From assembly GCA_963821925.1 (NCBI GenBank), contig CAWGFO010000010.1, forward strand, positions 310,001-374,000: DNA of 64,000 nt. The letters are read 5' to 3'. Source of the DNA: JAOUEA01 sp963821925 (GTDB lineage: Bacteria > Actinomycetota > UBA4738 > HRBIN12). How positions within the stretch are numbered: the stretch's first letter is position 1; each line of letters opens with the position of its first letter. Below are positions 1 through 9,020 of this stretch, piece after piece. Both the position numbers and the translations under genes were made by a program. The notes under the pieces are model-generated. The model made no database searches and was not told the DNA's origin. It saw only the letters and a program-made list of their open reading frames with translations.

Positions 1-60
1 CCGGGTCAGATCCGCATCACGGTCGTACGCGAGACGCGCGCGACCGAGTACGCCCGGTAG
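1..60 (+). CDS. rny: Ribonuclease Y, C-terminal end (partial)
   Basis: The first 60 bases read in frame 1 to a TAG stop and encode a peptide ending VVRETRATEYAR. That matches the very conserved C-terminus of RNase Y, the membrane-anchored endoribonuclease that starts mRNA turnover (family ending roughly VIRETRAVEYAK). Only the last 19 residues lie in the window, so no domain can be checked. The position just ahead of miaB and miaA is the usual actinobacterial order, which supports the call. The next gene (67-2608) converges on it from the other strand with almost no gap. Confidence 0.8.
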   Translation, partial: PGQIRITVVRETRATEYAR

Positions 61-66
61 CCGTCC

Positions 67-2608
67 TCACGAGTTGTCGGGATCGGAGGTGCGAGGCTTC
101 TTGCTCGCGGCCGCGCCGGCGAGCCGGCTCCGCAGGCTCAGCCCCTTCGATCCGCTCGAGTCGGCCGCCCACGCATCGTTGGCGGTCGGTGCATCGGTGG
201 TCGGATCACCGGCGTCCGGTGCCTCGGGGTCGGCGTGGGCATCGGCGGCGGCCGCGTCGGCGGCGGCCATCGGGTCCGCGATCGCGTTCGGATCGACGCC
301 CGCCTGATAGGCCGCCAGGTCCGCCTCCAGCGTGCGGCGGGCCTGCTCGGCCTGATCCGCCCGCTTCGTGACGTTCTCCAGGAGCGTTTTGAGCTCCCGG
401 ACTTCCTGGTCGGAGTGCGCGGAGGGCACGATGCTCCCCTCGCGGGCCAGCCTCAGGGTAGCCTCCGCCGCCTCCGCGGCCGTGTACGCGCTCCGGGCCC
501 GCGCCTCGCTCTGTTCGAGGCGAAGCTCGAGATCGGCCACGATGGCCTCGAGCTCGGCCGTCGCGGCGTCGCCCGAAGGAGTCGCCGGAGCGGCGATCGG
601 GTCAGCGGGCGCGTTCTGAAGCTCCTCGACCCGCTCACGAAGGGTCTCGTGCGCCTGCTCGAGGTTGTGGAGCTGGGCGGTCGCGGCGCCGAGCTTGGCC
701 TCGGCGTCCTCGGCGCGGGCCACGGCCTCGGCCGCGCGCGCGTCGGCGGCGGACACCGCATCCTCATCGGGTTCCTCGTTCCGGACCGCCTCGAGGCGCT
801 CACGAAGGGTCTCATGCGCCTGCTCGAGGTTGTTGAGCTGGGCCCTGACGGCCCCGAGGTCGGCCTCGGCCCGCGCGGCACGTGCCTCGGACGCCGCGAG
901 GTCGTCCACCGTGGGACCCTCGGCCGCCTGGTCAACCGCGGCGGCCTCACGCTCCGCGATCTCGGCGAGCAGCGACCCGTGGTCGGAGCGGAGCTGGGCG
1001 AGTTCCTCGCGGGCGTCGGCGAGCTGGTCGCGCGCCGCGGCGAGGTCCTGCAACGTCGCCTCATCGGGGGCGGATGGCTGCGCCTCGGCCCCGTTGGCCT
1101 GGGCCTCGGTCGCGGCCGCCTGGGCTTGGAGGGCCGCAGCCTGGGCCTCTGCCAGGGCCGCATGGGTCTCCACCAGTGCTGCCTGACTCTCGGCGAACGC
1201 CGCCTGCGCGTCGGCGAGCGCCGCCTGGGACTCGGGCAGGGACCCCTGGGTCCTCCGTCAGGGCCGCCTGGCTCTCGGCCAGCGCGGCCTGGGTCTCCGC
1301 CAGGGTGGCGTGTGCCTCGGCCAGGGATGCCTGCTGCGCCTCCGACGTCGCCCGAGCCTCGGACAGGGCCTGCTGCGACTCGATCAGCGAGGCCTCCATA
1401 GCCTGGGCGGCCGATTCGGCCACCGCGATCCGCCCCTCGGTGATCCGCCGGAACTCCTCGGCCTCGGCGGCGCGGGCCTCGGCGGCAGCGGTCTCGGCCG
1501 CGGCTGCGGTGACCCGCTCCTCGGCGACGCGATCGGCCTCCTCACGAGCGGTGAGGACCAGGGTCTCCAGCTCGGCGATCGCCACGCCGGCCTCGCTCCC
1601 GCGGGTCTCAGCCTCGGCGGCGCGAGTCTCGGCTTCGATCGCACGGCCCTCGGCGTCGCTCCAGCGAGCCTCGGCATCGCTCCAACGTGCCTCGGCCTCC
1701 TCGGCCTTCGACTCCGCGGCCTTCCGCTTCGCCTTGACCGCCTCGACCCGTTCCTCGGCGGCCCGCTCGGTCTCCTCGCGAACGCGGACGACCTCGGCTT
1801 CGAGCTCGAAGACGTACGCCTCGGCCTCCGCGCGGGCGACGTCGTTCTCGACGATCTTCGCCTTCGCCTCGGCCAGCGCGGCCTCGGTCGCCTCGCGAGC
1901 GGCCCGCAGTTCCTCGACGGCGGTCCCGGCCTGCTCCAGCTCCCGCTCGAGGCGGGTCCGCTCATCGCGGCTCCACGCCTCGTCTTCGGCCATCTGGTCG
2001 ACCGTCGCGCGCAAGACCTCGCCCTCGTGCATCAGGCGATCGAGCTCGGCGCGTGCACCGTCGCGCTCGAGGGTGGTCACGGCCATCGCCTCGTTGAGCT
2101 CCATCGAGGCGATCCGGAGGGCCTCGAGTTCCTCGTCCGCCCGGTCGGCGCGGTCGGCGTCCTCGCCGAGCTCCGCGAGCCTGACCCCGGCCTCGGCGAG
2201 CAACGCCTCCGCTGCGGCGGTCGCGGCAGCGGCGTCCTCGGCGCGGCGGAGCGCTCCGTCGAGGGCGACCTCGAGCTCGTGGACACGGTCGGCGAGGTCG
2301 AACAGCTCCTGGGCGTCGGGGGACGCCCCCTCCCCACCGACCGCCCGGCGCGTCTCGAGCTCGGCTACGCGGAGGGCGAGCGAGCGCTGGAGGGCGATGG
2401 CGGCGGCGCGAAGCTCGTCGGTGGTCGGGTCGACCGTCGGGTCGACGTGATCCTCGCGGGTCGCCAGCTCGTGCTCGAGCTCCTCGACCCTGGCCGTGAG
2501 CGTGCGGGCGAGCTCCTCGAGCGCCGCGGCCTCGGCGCGCGACGCGCTCAGGGCCTCCTCGACACGCCGGAGCGCTTCCTTCCTGTTCTGCTTCTCGTAC
2601 GCGCTCAT
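67..2608 (-). CDS. Long Ala/Glu-rich coiled-coil protein, interrupted by one frameshift
   Basis: The first part (2608 down to about 1250) starts MSAYEKQNRKEALRR and is almost wholly heptad-like coiled coil. At about 1250 the frame turns into Gly/Pro/Arg-rich nonsense, while the neighbouring frame continues the same repeat (LPESQAALADAQ...) down to a stop at 67. Dropping one C in the GGACCCAGGGG stretch rejoins them into about 845 residues. The tail is basic and Ser-rich (SLRSRLAGAAASKKPR). There is no signal peptide or membrane segment, so a cytoplasmic structural or scaffold role is possible, but no family is recognised. ATG 2608 is preferred to GTG 2617 because a GGAG lies 8 bases before it. 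The break is either an assembly indel in a repeat or a real slippage mutation. Confidence 0.7.
632..843. repeat. 165-bp-period internal duplication in the coiled-coil gene
   Basis: A 47-base unit at 632-678 recurs at 797-843 with two mismatches, exactly 165 bases (55 codons) apart. Both copies encode the peptide NLEQAHETLRER on the minus strand. This is an in-frame segmental duplication in the C-terminal part of the coiled-coil gene. Confidence 0.75.
1150..1390. repeat. Degenerate 21-bp (7-residue) repeat tract
   Basis: On the minus strand this tract encodes about ten consecutive variants of the heptad QAALAES (for example HATLAETQAALAESQ, then QAALADAQAAFAESQ). At DNA level it is a degenerate 21-bp minisatellite of GCC TGG/GAC TCG-type units. 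The frameshift of the coiled-coil gene, near 1250, falls inside it. Confidence 0.7.
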
Positions 2609-2775
2609 CCTCGTCACTCCGTGTGTGGTGGGGTTCGTTCCTTCTCATCGGCGGCCGTGTCGAGGCCTTGAGGCCCTCGAGCCGCCTCTTCGGGCGTCGT
2701 CCGGGGCCGGATCCGCGCCGCGGCGCCGCGCCCGCCTGGGGCCCGCTCGTCGGGAGTTCGGATACCCTCGGTGCC

Positions 2776-4119
2776 GTGGACCGCCGATACCTGATCCGCA
2801 CCTTCGGGTGTCAGATGAACGAGCACGATTCCGAGCGCATCGGAGGGCTGTTGATGGCCGACGGCCTGCTGCCCACCGACGACGTCGACGAGGCGCGCGT
2901 GATCGTGCTGAACACTTGCGCGATCCGGGAGAACGCCGACAACAAGCTCTACGGGAACCTGGGGCACCTGAAGCCGGTCAAGGACCGGCATCCCGATCTC
3001 AAGATCGTCGTGAGCGGTTGCCTCGCGCAGAAGGATCAGGGCCTGATCCAACGGAAGGCACCGTGGGTCGACGTGGTGGTCGGCACCCACGCGCTCCCGC
3101 ATCTGCTCGACCTCCTGAAGGAGTCGGAGACGGACGGCCCGCAGATGGACGTGCGGGAGTACACGGAGACGTTCCCGTCGGCGCTCCCCGCGGCACGCCA
3201 CGACGAGTTCCGTGCCTGGGTCTCGATCGCCCCGGGCTGCGACAACGCCTGCACGTTCTGTATCGTGCCGCTGGTCCGCGGGCCCCAACGGTCGCGCTCG
3301 ATCGGCGACATCCTCGCCGAGGTCCAGGGTCTCGCGGCTCGCGGCGTCGTCGAGGTCACGCTGCTCGGCCAGAACGTGAACACGTACGGCCGCGACGTCA
3401 CGGTGCCCGGATCGTCGCCCACGCCGCTGTTCTCGCGGCTGCTCCGCGAGGTCGGGGCGGTCGAGGGGATCCGCCGGGTCCGGTTCACGAGCCCGCACCC
3501 GCACGACTTCACACCCGACGTGATCGAGGCGATGGCCGAGACGCCCACGGTCTGCGAGCACATCCACTTCCCGCTCCAGTCGGGCTCCGACCGCGTGCTG
3601 AAGGCGATGCGCCGTTCGTACCGGCGGGAGCGCTATCTGGGGTGGCTCGACCGGATCCGCGAGGCGATCCCCGACATCGCGGTGTCGACCGACGTCATCG
3701 TGGGCTTCCCCGGGGAGACCGAGGAAGACTTCACACAGACCCTCGAGGTCGTCGAGCAGGCGGACTTCGACAGCGCGTTCATGTTCCAGTACTCGCCGCG
3801 CCCCGGCACGAGGGCGGCCTCGTTCGACGAGCAGGTCCCCAAGGAGGTCGTGCAGGAGCGGTTCGAGCGGCTCGTGGCGCTCCAGGAGCGCATCGGCGCG
3901 GCGCGGTCGGCCGCCCAGCTCGGGACCGAGGTCGAGGTCCTGGTGGAGGGCGGCGACAAGAAGGGCGTGTCGACGCAGGCGCGCACGCGGACGAACCGGA
4001 TCGTGCACCTGCCCGACCCGCTCGAGCCCGGGACGTTCGCGCAAGCGAGGATCGTCGCCACCGCCACCCACCATCTGACCGGCGAGCTCGTGCGGGCGCC
4101 CGACGCCGTCCCGGCCTGA
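2776..4119 (+). CDS. miaB: tRNA-2-methylthio-N6-dimethylallyladenosine synthase
   Basis: MiaB is a radical-SAM methylthiotransferase that adds the 2-methylthio group to i6A37 of tRNAs reading UNN codons. The 447-residue protein has the N-terminal cluster-binding cysteines C12, C48 and C82, the radical-SAM motif C155-x3-C159-x2-C162, and a C-terminal TRAM-like RNA-binding region. GTG 2776 was chosen because the protein then begins at the conserved RRYLIRTFGCQMN; the frame stays open upstream but encodes low-complexity sequence. miaA, which makes the i6A substrate, starts 5 bases after the stop, so the two genes are very probably co-transcribed. Confidence 0.95.
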   Translation: MDRRYLIRTFGCQMNEHDSERIGGLLMADGLLPTDDVDEARVIVLNTCAIRENADNKLYGNLGHLKPVKDRHPDLKIVVSGCLAQKDQGLIQRKAPWVDVVVGTHALPHLLDLLKESETDGPQMDVREYTETFPSALPAARHDEFRAWVSIAPGCDNACTFCIVPLVRGPQRSRSIGDILAEVQGLAARGVVEVTLLGQNVNTYGRDVTVPGSSPTPLFSRLLREVGAVEGIRRVRFTSPHPHDFTPDVIEAMAETPTVCEHIHFPLQSGSDRVLKAMRRSYRRERYLGWLDRIREAIPDIAVSTDVIVGFPGETEEDFTQTLEVVEQADFDSAFMFQYSPRPGTRAASFDEQVPKEVVQERFERLVALQERIGAARSAAQLGTEVEVLVEGGDKKGVSTQARTRTNRIVHLPDPLEPGTFAQARIVATATHHLTGELVRAPDAVPA

Positions 4120-4124
4120 GCGGC

Positions 4125-5063
4125 ATGGCCCCCGGGCAGCGGTGGCTCGCCCTCGTCGGCCCCACCGCCTCCGGGAAGACCGAGGCGGCGATCGGCCTGG
4201 CCCTGGGGCTCGGCGCCGAGATCGTGAGCGTGGATTCGATGCTCGTTTACCGAGGGATGGACGTCGGCACGGCGAAGCCCACGCCGGCCGAACGGGCTCG
4301 CGTGCCCCACCACCTGCTCGATCTCGCTGAGCCCTCCGAGCCGTTCAGCGTCGCCCGGTACCAGGCGCTCGGACGGACGGCGCTCGCCGGGATCGAGACG
4401 CGCGGCCGGCCGGCCCTGTTGACGGGGGGGTCGGGCCTCTACTTCCGCGCGCTGGTCGACGACCTGGAGTTCCCCGGGACGGACACCACGACCCGCGGCG
4501 AGCTCGAGGCCGAGGCGTCGGCCGTCGGCGGCGACGCGCTCTACCGCCGGCTCGCGGAGATGGACCCGATCGCCGCCGCCAAGATCGAGCCGGGGAACGT
4601 GCGCCGCACGATCCGGGCCCTGGAGGTCGCGGCCATCACCGGCCGACCGTTCAGCAGCTTCGCCGCGGCATGGGAGCGCTACCCGGCCGATCGGGTGCGC
4701 GCCGCGGGGGTCCGCCTGGCCCCAGAGGCGCTCCGGGCGAGGATCGGTGCTCGCGTCCTCAGCATGGTGGAGAGCGGCCTGCTCGACGAGGTTCGGGGGC
4801 TGGTCGAGCGCGGGTTCGGGGGATGGCTGACCTCGACACAGGCGATCGGGTACGCGGAGTTCGCGGCCCACCTGCGGGGTAGGCTGACCCTCGATGAAGC
4901 CGTGGAGCGCACCGTGAGCCGCACGCGCCAGCTCGCCCGCCGCCAGGTCGCGTGGTTCCGCCGTGACCCCCGGATCCGTTGGTTCGAGGCCGGTGAGGGC
5001 GGAGCGCTCGACGTGCTCGAGGACGTGCGGGCCTACCTGGCCGAGGGCACGGGGTCCGCGTGA
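4125..5063 (+). CDS. miaA: tRNA dimethylallyltransferase
   Basis: MiaA transfers dimethylallyl from DMAPP to N6 of A37 in tRNA, the step before MiaB. The 312-residue product has the P-loop GPTASGKT at residues 11-18 and the DxxxxYRGMDVGTAKPT segment, followed by the insertion domain and the conserved region ending TRQLARRQVAWFRRD. ATG 4125 follows the miaB stop by 5 bases; the frame extends far upstream but only as a shadow of miaB. The stop overlaps the dapF GTG start by 4 bases, implying translational coupling. Confidence 0.95.
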   Translation: MAPGQRWLALVGPTASGKTEAAIGLALGLGAEIVSVDSMLVYRGMDVGTAKPTPAERARVPHHLLDLAEPSEPFSVARYQALGRTALAGIETRGRPALLTGGSGLYFRALVDDLEFPGTDTTTRGELEAEASAVGGDALYRRLAEMDPIAAAKIEPGNVRRTIRALEVAAITGRPFSSFAAAWERYPADRVRAAGVRLAPEALRARIGARVLSMVESGLLDEVRGLVERGFGGWLTSTQAIGYAEFAAHLRGRLTLDEAVERTVSRTRQLARRQVAWFRRDPRIRWFEAGEGGALDVLEDVRAYLAEGTGSA

Positions 5064-5932
5064 GCGAGCGCCTCGCATTCTCGAAGTACCAGGGCACGGG
5101 GAACGACTTCGTGATGGTCGTGGATCTGGACGACGAGCGTCCGCTCGGCCCCGAGGAGGTCGCCGCCCTGTGCGACCGCCGAACGGGCGTGGGCGCCGAC
5201 GGGGTGATCCGGCTCATCCGCCCCGTCGGGGGCGGCGCGCGCTTGTTCATGGACTACGCGAACGCCGACGGGAGCGTTGCCGAGATGTGCGGGAACGGGA
5301 TCCGGTGCGTGGGCGTGCTCGCCCACGAGCAGGGACTCGTCGACGGCCTGACGTTCGACGTGGCGACGCGCGCGGGCGTGAAGCGCCTCGAGCTGCGGAC
5401 CGACGACGGTGGCGTTCGATCGGTGACCGTCGGGATGGGGCCCGCGAACTTCACGCTGGCCTCGATCCCGATGCGCGGCCCTGCCTGGGAGACGTTCCTC
5501 GGCCAGCCGTTCGAGATCGGGCCGGACATGACCCTCACCGCGAGCGCGGTCTCGATGGGGAACCCGCACCTGGTGCTGTTCGTGGACGAGGACCCCGCCC
5601 GGTACCACGTGGGGCATATCGGCCCGGCGCTCGAGCGCCACCAGCGGTTCCCCGAGGGCACGAACGTCGAGTTCGCGCGCGTCGACGGCGACCGGATCGA
5701 CGTGCGCGTCTGGGAGCGGGGGAGCGGGGAGACGATGGCCTGCGGGAGCGGTGCCTGCGCGGTCGCCGTCGCGGCGAACGAGGCCGGGCTGGCGCCCGCG
5801 CGCGTCACGATCCGGTTCCCCGGGGGCGACGTCGAGGTCGAACGCCGGGAGGGAGGCGAGGTGTGCCTGACCGGTCCGGCCGTGCACGTCTTCGACGGGA
5901 CGGTCGACCTGGAGGCCCTGGCGCGCGCATGA
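5060..5932 (+). CDS. dapF: Diaminopimelate epimerase
   Basis: DapF converts LL- to meso-diaminopimelate for lysine and peptidoglycan. Both catalytic cysteines are visible: C77 in MCGNGIRC and C228 in ACGSGAC. The first lines (KYQGTGNDFVMV) are the classic family start. The product has 290 residues, normal for the family. It starts at a GTG overlapping the miaA stop and ends in an ATGA overlap with dapE, so it sits mid-operon. Confidence 0.95.
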   Translation: MSERLAFSKYQGTGNDFVMVVDLDDERPLGPEEVAALCDRRTGVGADGVIRLIRPVGGGARLFMDYANADGSVAEMCGNGIRCVGVLAHEQGLVDGLTFDVATRAGVKRLELRTDDGGVRSVTVGMGPANFTLASIPMRGPAWETFLGQPFEIGPDMTLTASAVSMGNPHLVLFVDEDPARYHVGHIGPALERHQRFPEGTNVEFARVDGDRIDVRVWERGSGETMACGSGACAVAVAANEAGLAPARVTIRFPGGDVEVERREGGEVCLTGPAVHVFDGTVDLEALARA

Positions 5933-7032
5933 CCGACGACCTCGGCCGCAGGTTGGCCGCGCGCACGCTCGAGCTCGTCGACCTGCCGAGCGTGAGCGGC
6001 GATGAGGCCGCGATCCTCGAGCGGCTCCGCGAGCTCGTGCCGCCCGCCGGGTTCACGGTCGCGGACGATGGCGACGCCGCCCTCCTGTTCCTGCCCCGAG
6101 TGCGGCGTCCCCACGCGCCGCTCGTGGTCCTGGCCGGGCACGTCGACACGGTGCCCGCCTCGGGGAACGTCCCCGGCCGGATCGACGGGGACGCCGTGGT
6201 CGGCCGCGGGGCGTCCGACATGAAGGGCGCGCTCGCCGTGATGCTGGAGATCGCGGACGACGCCGAGGCGCTCAGCGCCTCCGACCTCGACGTCGGGTTG
6301 CTGTTCGTGGGCCGCGAGGAGCTGCCGATCACCGAGAGCGTGCTCCTGCCGCTCCTCGAGCGTCTCCCGGCGATCCGTGAGGCCGACCTCGCCCTCGTGA
6401 TGGAGCCCACCGCGAACGAGCTCGAGGTCGGCTGCATGGGCAATCTGAACGCGACGGTCCGCGCGTCGGGCCGGGCGGCGCACAGCGCCCGTCCCTGGCT
6501 CGGTGAGAACGCGATCCACGCGGCGATCCAGGCGCTGGCACCCCTCGTCGATCTCCCGACCCGCGACGTCGAGATCGATGGCCTCGTGTTCCGGGAGGTC
6601 GTGAGCGTGACACGGATCGAGGGCGGCGGCGCACGCAACGTGATCCCCGATCGGGTGGAGGCCCACGTGAACCTCCGGTACGCGCCGAACCACACGCCCG
6701 TCGGCGCGGAGGAGCGGCTCCGGGAACTCCTGGGCTCATATCCGGTCGAGGTCGAGATCGTCGGGAACGCACCGCCGGGGCCGGTCACCGTCCGCAACCC
6801 GCTCGTGGGCCGGCTCCGCGATGCCGGGGGCCTCGAGGTGGGCCCGAAGCAGGCGTGGACGCCCGTGGCCGAGTTCGCGACGGCCGGGATCGACGCGGTG
6901 AACTTCGGGCCGGGCGACCCGCAGTACGCTCATCGGGATGACGAGCGGGTCGAGGTGGCCGCGCTCGTGAGGTCGACCGAGATCGTGCGGGCGTTCCTGG
7001 CGGTGGCCGGGTCGGCCGCGGAGGACGCGTAG
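5929..7032 (+). CDS. dapE: Succinyl-diaminopimelate desuccinylase (M20 family)
   Basis: A 367-residue M20 metallopeptidase. Metal-ligand motifs are AGHVDTVP, GRGASDMKG and the Glu pair in GREELPITES; the central dimerisation lid lies around residues 165-275. In the succinylase route it hydrolyses N-succinyl-LL-DAP to LL-DAP. The neighbouring dapC, dapD and dapF complete that route, which favours this substrate over other M20 activities. ATG 5929 overlaps the dapF stop by 4 bases and dapC follows directly. Confidence 0.9.
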   Translation: MTDDLGRRLAARTLELVDLPSVSGDEAAILERLRELVPPAGFTVADDGDAALLFLPRVRRPHAPLVVLAGHVDTVPASGNVPGRIDGDAVVGRGASDMKGALAVMLEIADDAEALSASDLDVGLLFVGREELPITESVLLPLLERLPAIREADLALVMEPTANELEVGCMGNLNATVRASGRAAHSARPWLGENAIHAAIQALAPLVDLPTRDVEIDGLVFREVVSVTRIEGGGARNVIPDRVEAHVNLRYAPNHTPVGAEERLRELLGSYPVEVEIVGNAPPGPVTVRNPLVGRLRDAGGLEVGPKQAWTPVAEFATAGIDAVNFGPGDPQYAHRDDERVEVAALVRSTEIVRAFLAVAGSAAEDA

Positions 7033-8208
7033 ATGGTGCACCTGTCGCCGGGGATCCGGGCCGTGGAGCCCTACCCCTTCGAGGAACTGGACCGCCGGAA
7101 GGCCGCGGCGATCGCGGCCGGCCGCCGCGTGATCGACTTCGGCGTGGGCGATCCCCGCGAGGAGACCCCGGCGTTCATCCGCGACGCGTTCCGGGACGCG
7201 ATCGCGCCCACGTCCTCGTACCCGCGGGCGGCCGGCCTGCCCGAGCTCCGGGAGGCGATCCTGATCTGGGTCGAGCGGCGGTTCGGCGTGCTGCTCGACG
7301 CGGATCGCCAGATCCTTCCGACCCTGGGCTCGAAGGAGCTGGTCTTCTCGCTCGCCCAGGCCGTGATCGATCCGGCGGCGGGCAAGGACACCGTGCTCGT
7401 GACCGCCCCCGGGTACACGATCCCCGAGCGGGGCGCACGGTTCGCCGGAGGCCGCGTGGTCCGATTGCCGCTGTCCGAGGCGAACGGCTTCCTCCCCGAC
7501 CTCGACGCGGTAGACGATGCCACGTGGCGTCGCACCGCGCTCCTGTGGCTGAACTACCCGAACAACCCGACCGGCGCGGTGGCGCCGTTGTCCTTCTACG
7601 CGGTGGCCGCCGAGCGGTGCCGGGCGCATGACGCACTCCTCGCCTCCGACGAGGCCTACAGCGAGCTCTGGTTCGGCGACGGGCCGCCGCCGGGGGCCCT
7701 GCAGCTCGGGGATCTGACGAACGTGCTCGCGGTCAACACGCTCAGCAAGCGGTCCTCGATGACCGGCTACCGGAGCGGGTTCGCGGCCGGGGATCCCACG
7801 CTGATCGGCGCGCTCAAGGCGCTCCGGCCGAGCGTCGGCGTGACCCCCCAAGAGGTCGTGCAGAAGGCGAGCGTCGCGGCCTGGCACGACGAGACCCACG
7901 TCGAGGACAACCGGCGCCGGTACGGGGCGAAACGCCGGGTGTTCCTCGATCTGTTCGAACGGCGCGGGATCGAGGTCGCCGGCAGCGAGGCCACGTTCTA
8001 CCTGTGGGTGAAGGTCCCGGGTGGGCGCCCCTCTCTGGACTGGGCCGTCGAGCTGCTGGATCGCGCCGGTGTGATGGTGGCGCCCGGATCCTTCTTCGGG
8101 CCGGAGGGGGAGGGGTTCGTGCGGATCGCGATGGTGCCGACGCTCGTGGACTGCCGGGAGGCGGCCGACGCGATCGACGGTGCGCTGGCCGACGGGGTGC
8201 GGGCATGA
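7033..8208 (+). CDS. dapC: Succinyldiaminopimelate aminotransferase (class I/II, PLP)
   Basis: A fold-type I PLP aminotransferase of 391 residues. The PLP lysine is K239 in NTLSKRSSMTG, and the conserved NYPNNPTG, SDEAYSE and GYRSGF motifs are all present. By family and context it makes N-succinyl-LL-DAP from the keto acid using glutamate. The ATG follows the dapE TAG without a gap. Other aminotransferase specificities cannot be excluded from sequence, but dapD and dapE on either side make DapC the best call. Confidence 0.88.
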   Translation: MVHLSPGIRAVEPYPFEELDRRKAAAIAAGRRVIDFGVGDPREETPAFIRDAFRDAIAPTSSYPRAAGLPELREAILIWVERRFGVLLDADRQILPTLGSKELVFSLAQAVIDPAAGKDTVLVTAPGYTIPERGARFAGGRVVRLPLSEANGFLPDLDAVDDATWRRTALLWLNYPNNPTGAVAPLSFYAVAAERCRAHDALLASDEAYSELWFGDGPPPGALQLGDLTNVLAVNTLSKRSSMTGYRSGFAAGDPTLIGALKALRPSVGVTPQEVVQKASVAAWHDETHVEDNRRRYGAKRRVFLDLFERRGIEVAGSEATFYLWVKVPGGRPSLDWAVELLDRAGVMVAPGSFFGPEGEGFVRIAMVPTLVDCREAADAIDGALADGVRA

Positions 8209-9020
8209 ATCGCGACGACCTGGCCGCGCGGATCGAGGCCTCCTACGCCGATCCCGACGGCGCGCTCGACACCGAGGCGGTCGAGGCCGCGGTCGGGATG
8301 CTCGACCGCGGCGAGCTGCGCGTGGCCGAGCCCGACGACGACGGCTGGCGGGTGAACGAGTGGGCGAAGAAGGCCGTGCTGCTCTTCTTCCGCGTGCGCG
8401 GGCTCGAGACGACCGACGTCGGGCCGTTCGAGTACCACGACAAGCTCCCGCTGAAGTCCGGGTACGAGGCGGCGGGCGTCCGCGTGGTGCCGCCGGCCAC
8501 CGCCCGGTACGGGGCGTTCCTGTCCCGGGGCGTCGTGATGATGCCCAGCTACGTGAACATCGGCGCCTGGGTCGGCCCGGGCACGATGGTCGACACGTGG
8601 GCCACCGTCGGGTCCTGCGCACAGATCGGCGCCGGCGTGCACCTGTCGGGCGGGGTGGGGATCGGCGGCGTGCTGGAGCCGCTCCAGGCTGCTCCGGTGA
8701 TCGTCGAGGACGGCGCGTTCGTCGGCTCGCGGGTGGTGATCGTGGAGGGCGTGCGCGTCGGACGCGAGGCCGTGATCGGTACGGGCGTGGTGCTCACGTC
8801 GAGCACGCCGGTGATCGACGTGACGGGCGACGAACCGGCGGAGTTCCGCGGCGAGGTGCCGCCGCGCGCGGTCGTGATCCCCGGGAGTCGGCCCAAGACC
8901 TTCCCGGCGGGTGAGTACGGGCTCCCGTGCGGGCTGATCATCGGCTACCGCACCGAGGGCACCGAGGACAAGGTGCGCCTGAACGCGTTGCTGCGCGACC
9001 ACGGCGTCTCGATGAGCTGA
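8205..9020 (+). CDS. dapD: 2,3,4,5-tetrahydropyridine-2,6-dicarboxylate N-succinyltransferase
   Basis: DapD succinylates tetrahydrodipicolinate using succinyl-CoA. The 271-residue protein has a helical N-terminal domain, then a left-handed beta-helix of hexapeptide repeats (about residues 105-215) with the signatures PSYVNIGAWVGPGTMVDTWATVGSC and GAGVHLSGGVGIGG in short pieces. Length and motifs fit the shorter proteobacterial-type DapD rather than the longer mycobacterial one. It overlaps dapC (ATGA) and hflX (TGATG) at its two ends. Confidence 0.93.
   Translation: MNRDDLAARIEASYADPDGALDTEAVEAAVGMLDRGELRVAEPDDDGWRVNEWAKKAVLLFFRVRGLETTDVGPFEYHDKLPLKSGYEAAGVRVVPPATARYGAFLSRGVVMMPSYVNIGAWVGPGTMVDTWATVGSCAQIGAGVHLSGGVGIGGVLEPLQAAPVIVEDGAFVGSRVVIVEGVRVGREAVIGTGVVLTSSTPVIDVTGDEPAEFRGEVPPRAVVIPGSRPKTFPAGEYGLPCGLIIGYRTEGTEDKVRLNALLRDHGVSMS

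Noticed and set aside
235..2450. Long plus-strand open frames of 300-500 codons opposite the coiled-coil gene
   Set aside because: They mirror the heptad-repeat gene, are Arg/Gly/Ser-rich, and have no start signals or domains. The minus strand gives coherent coiled coil.
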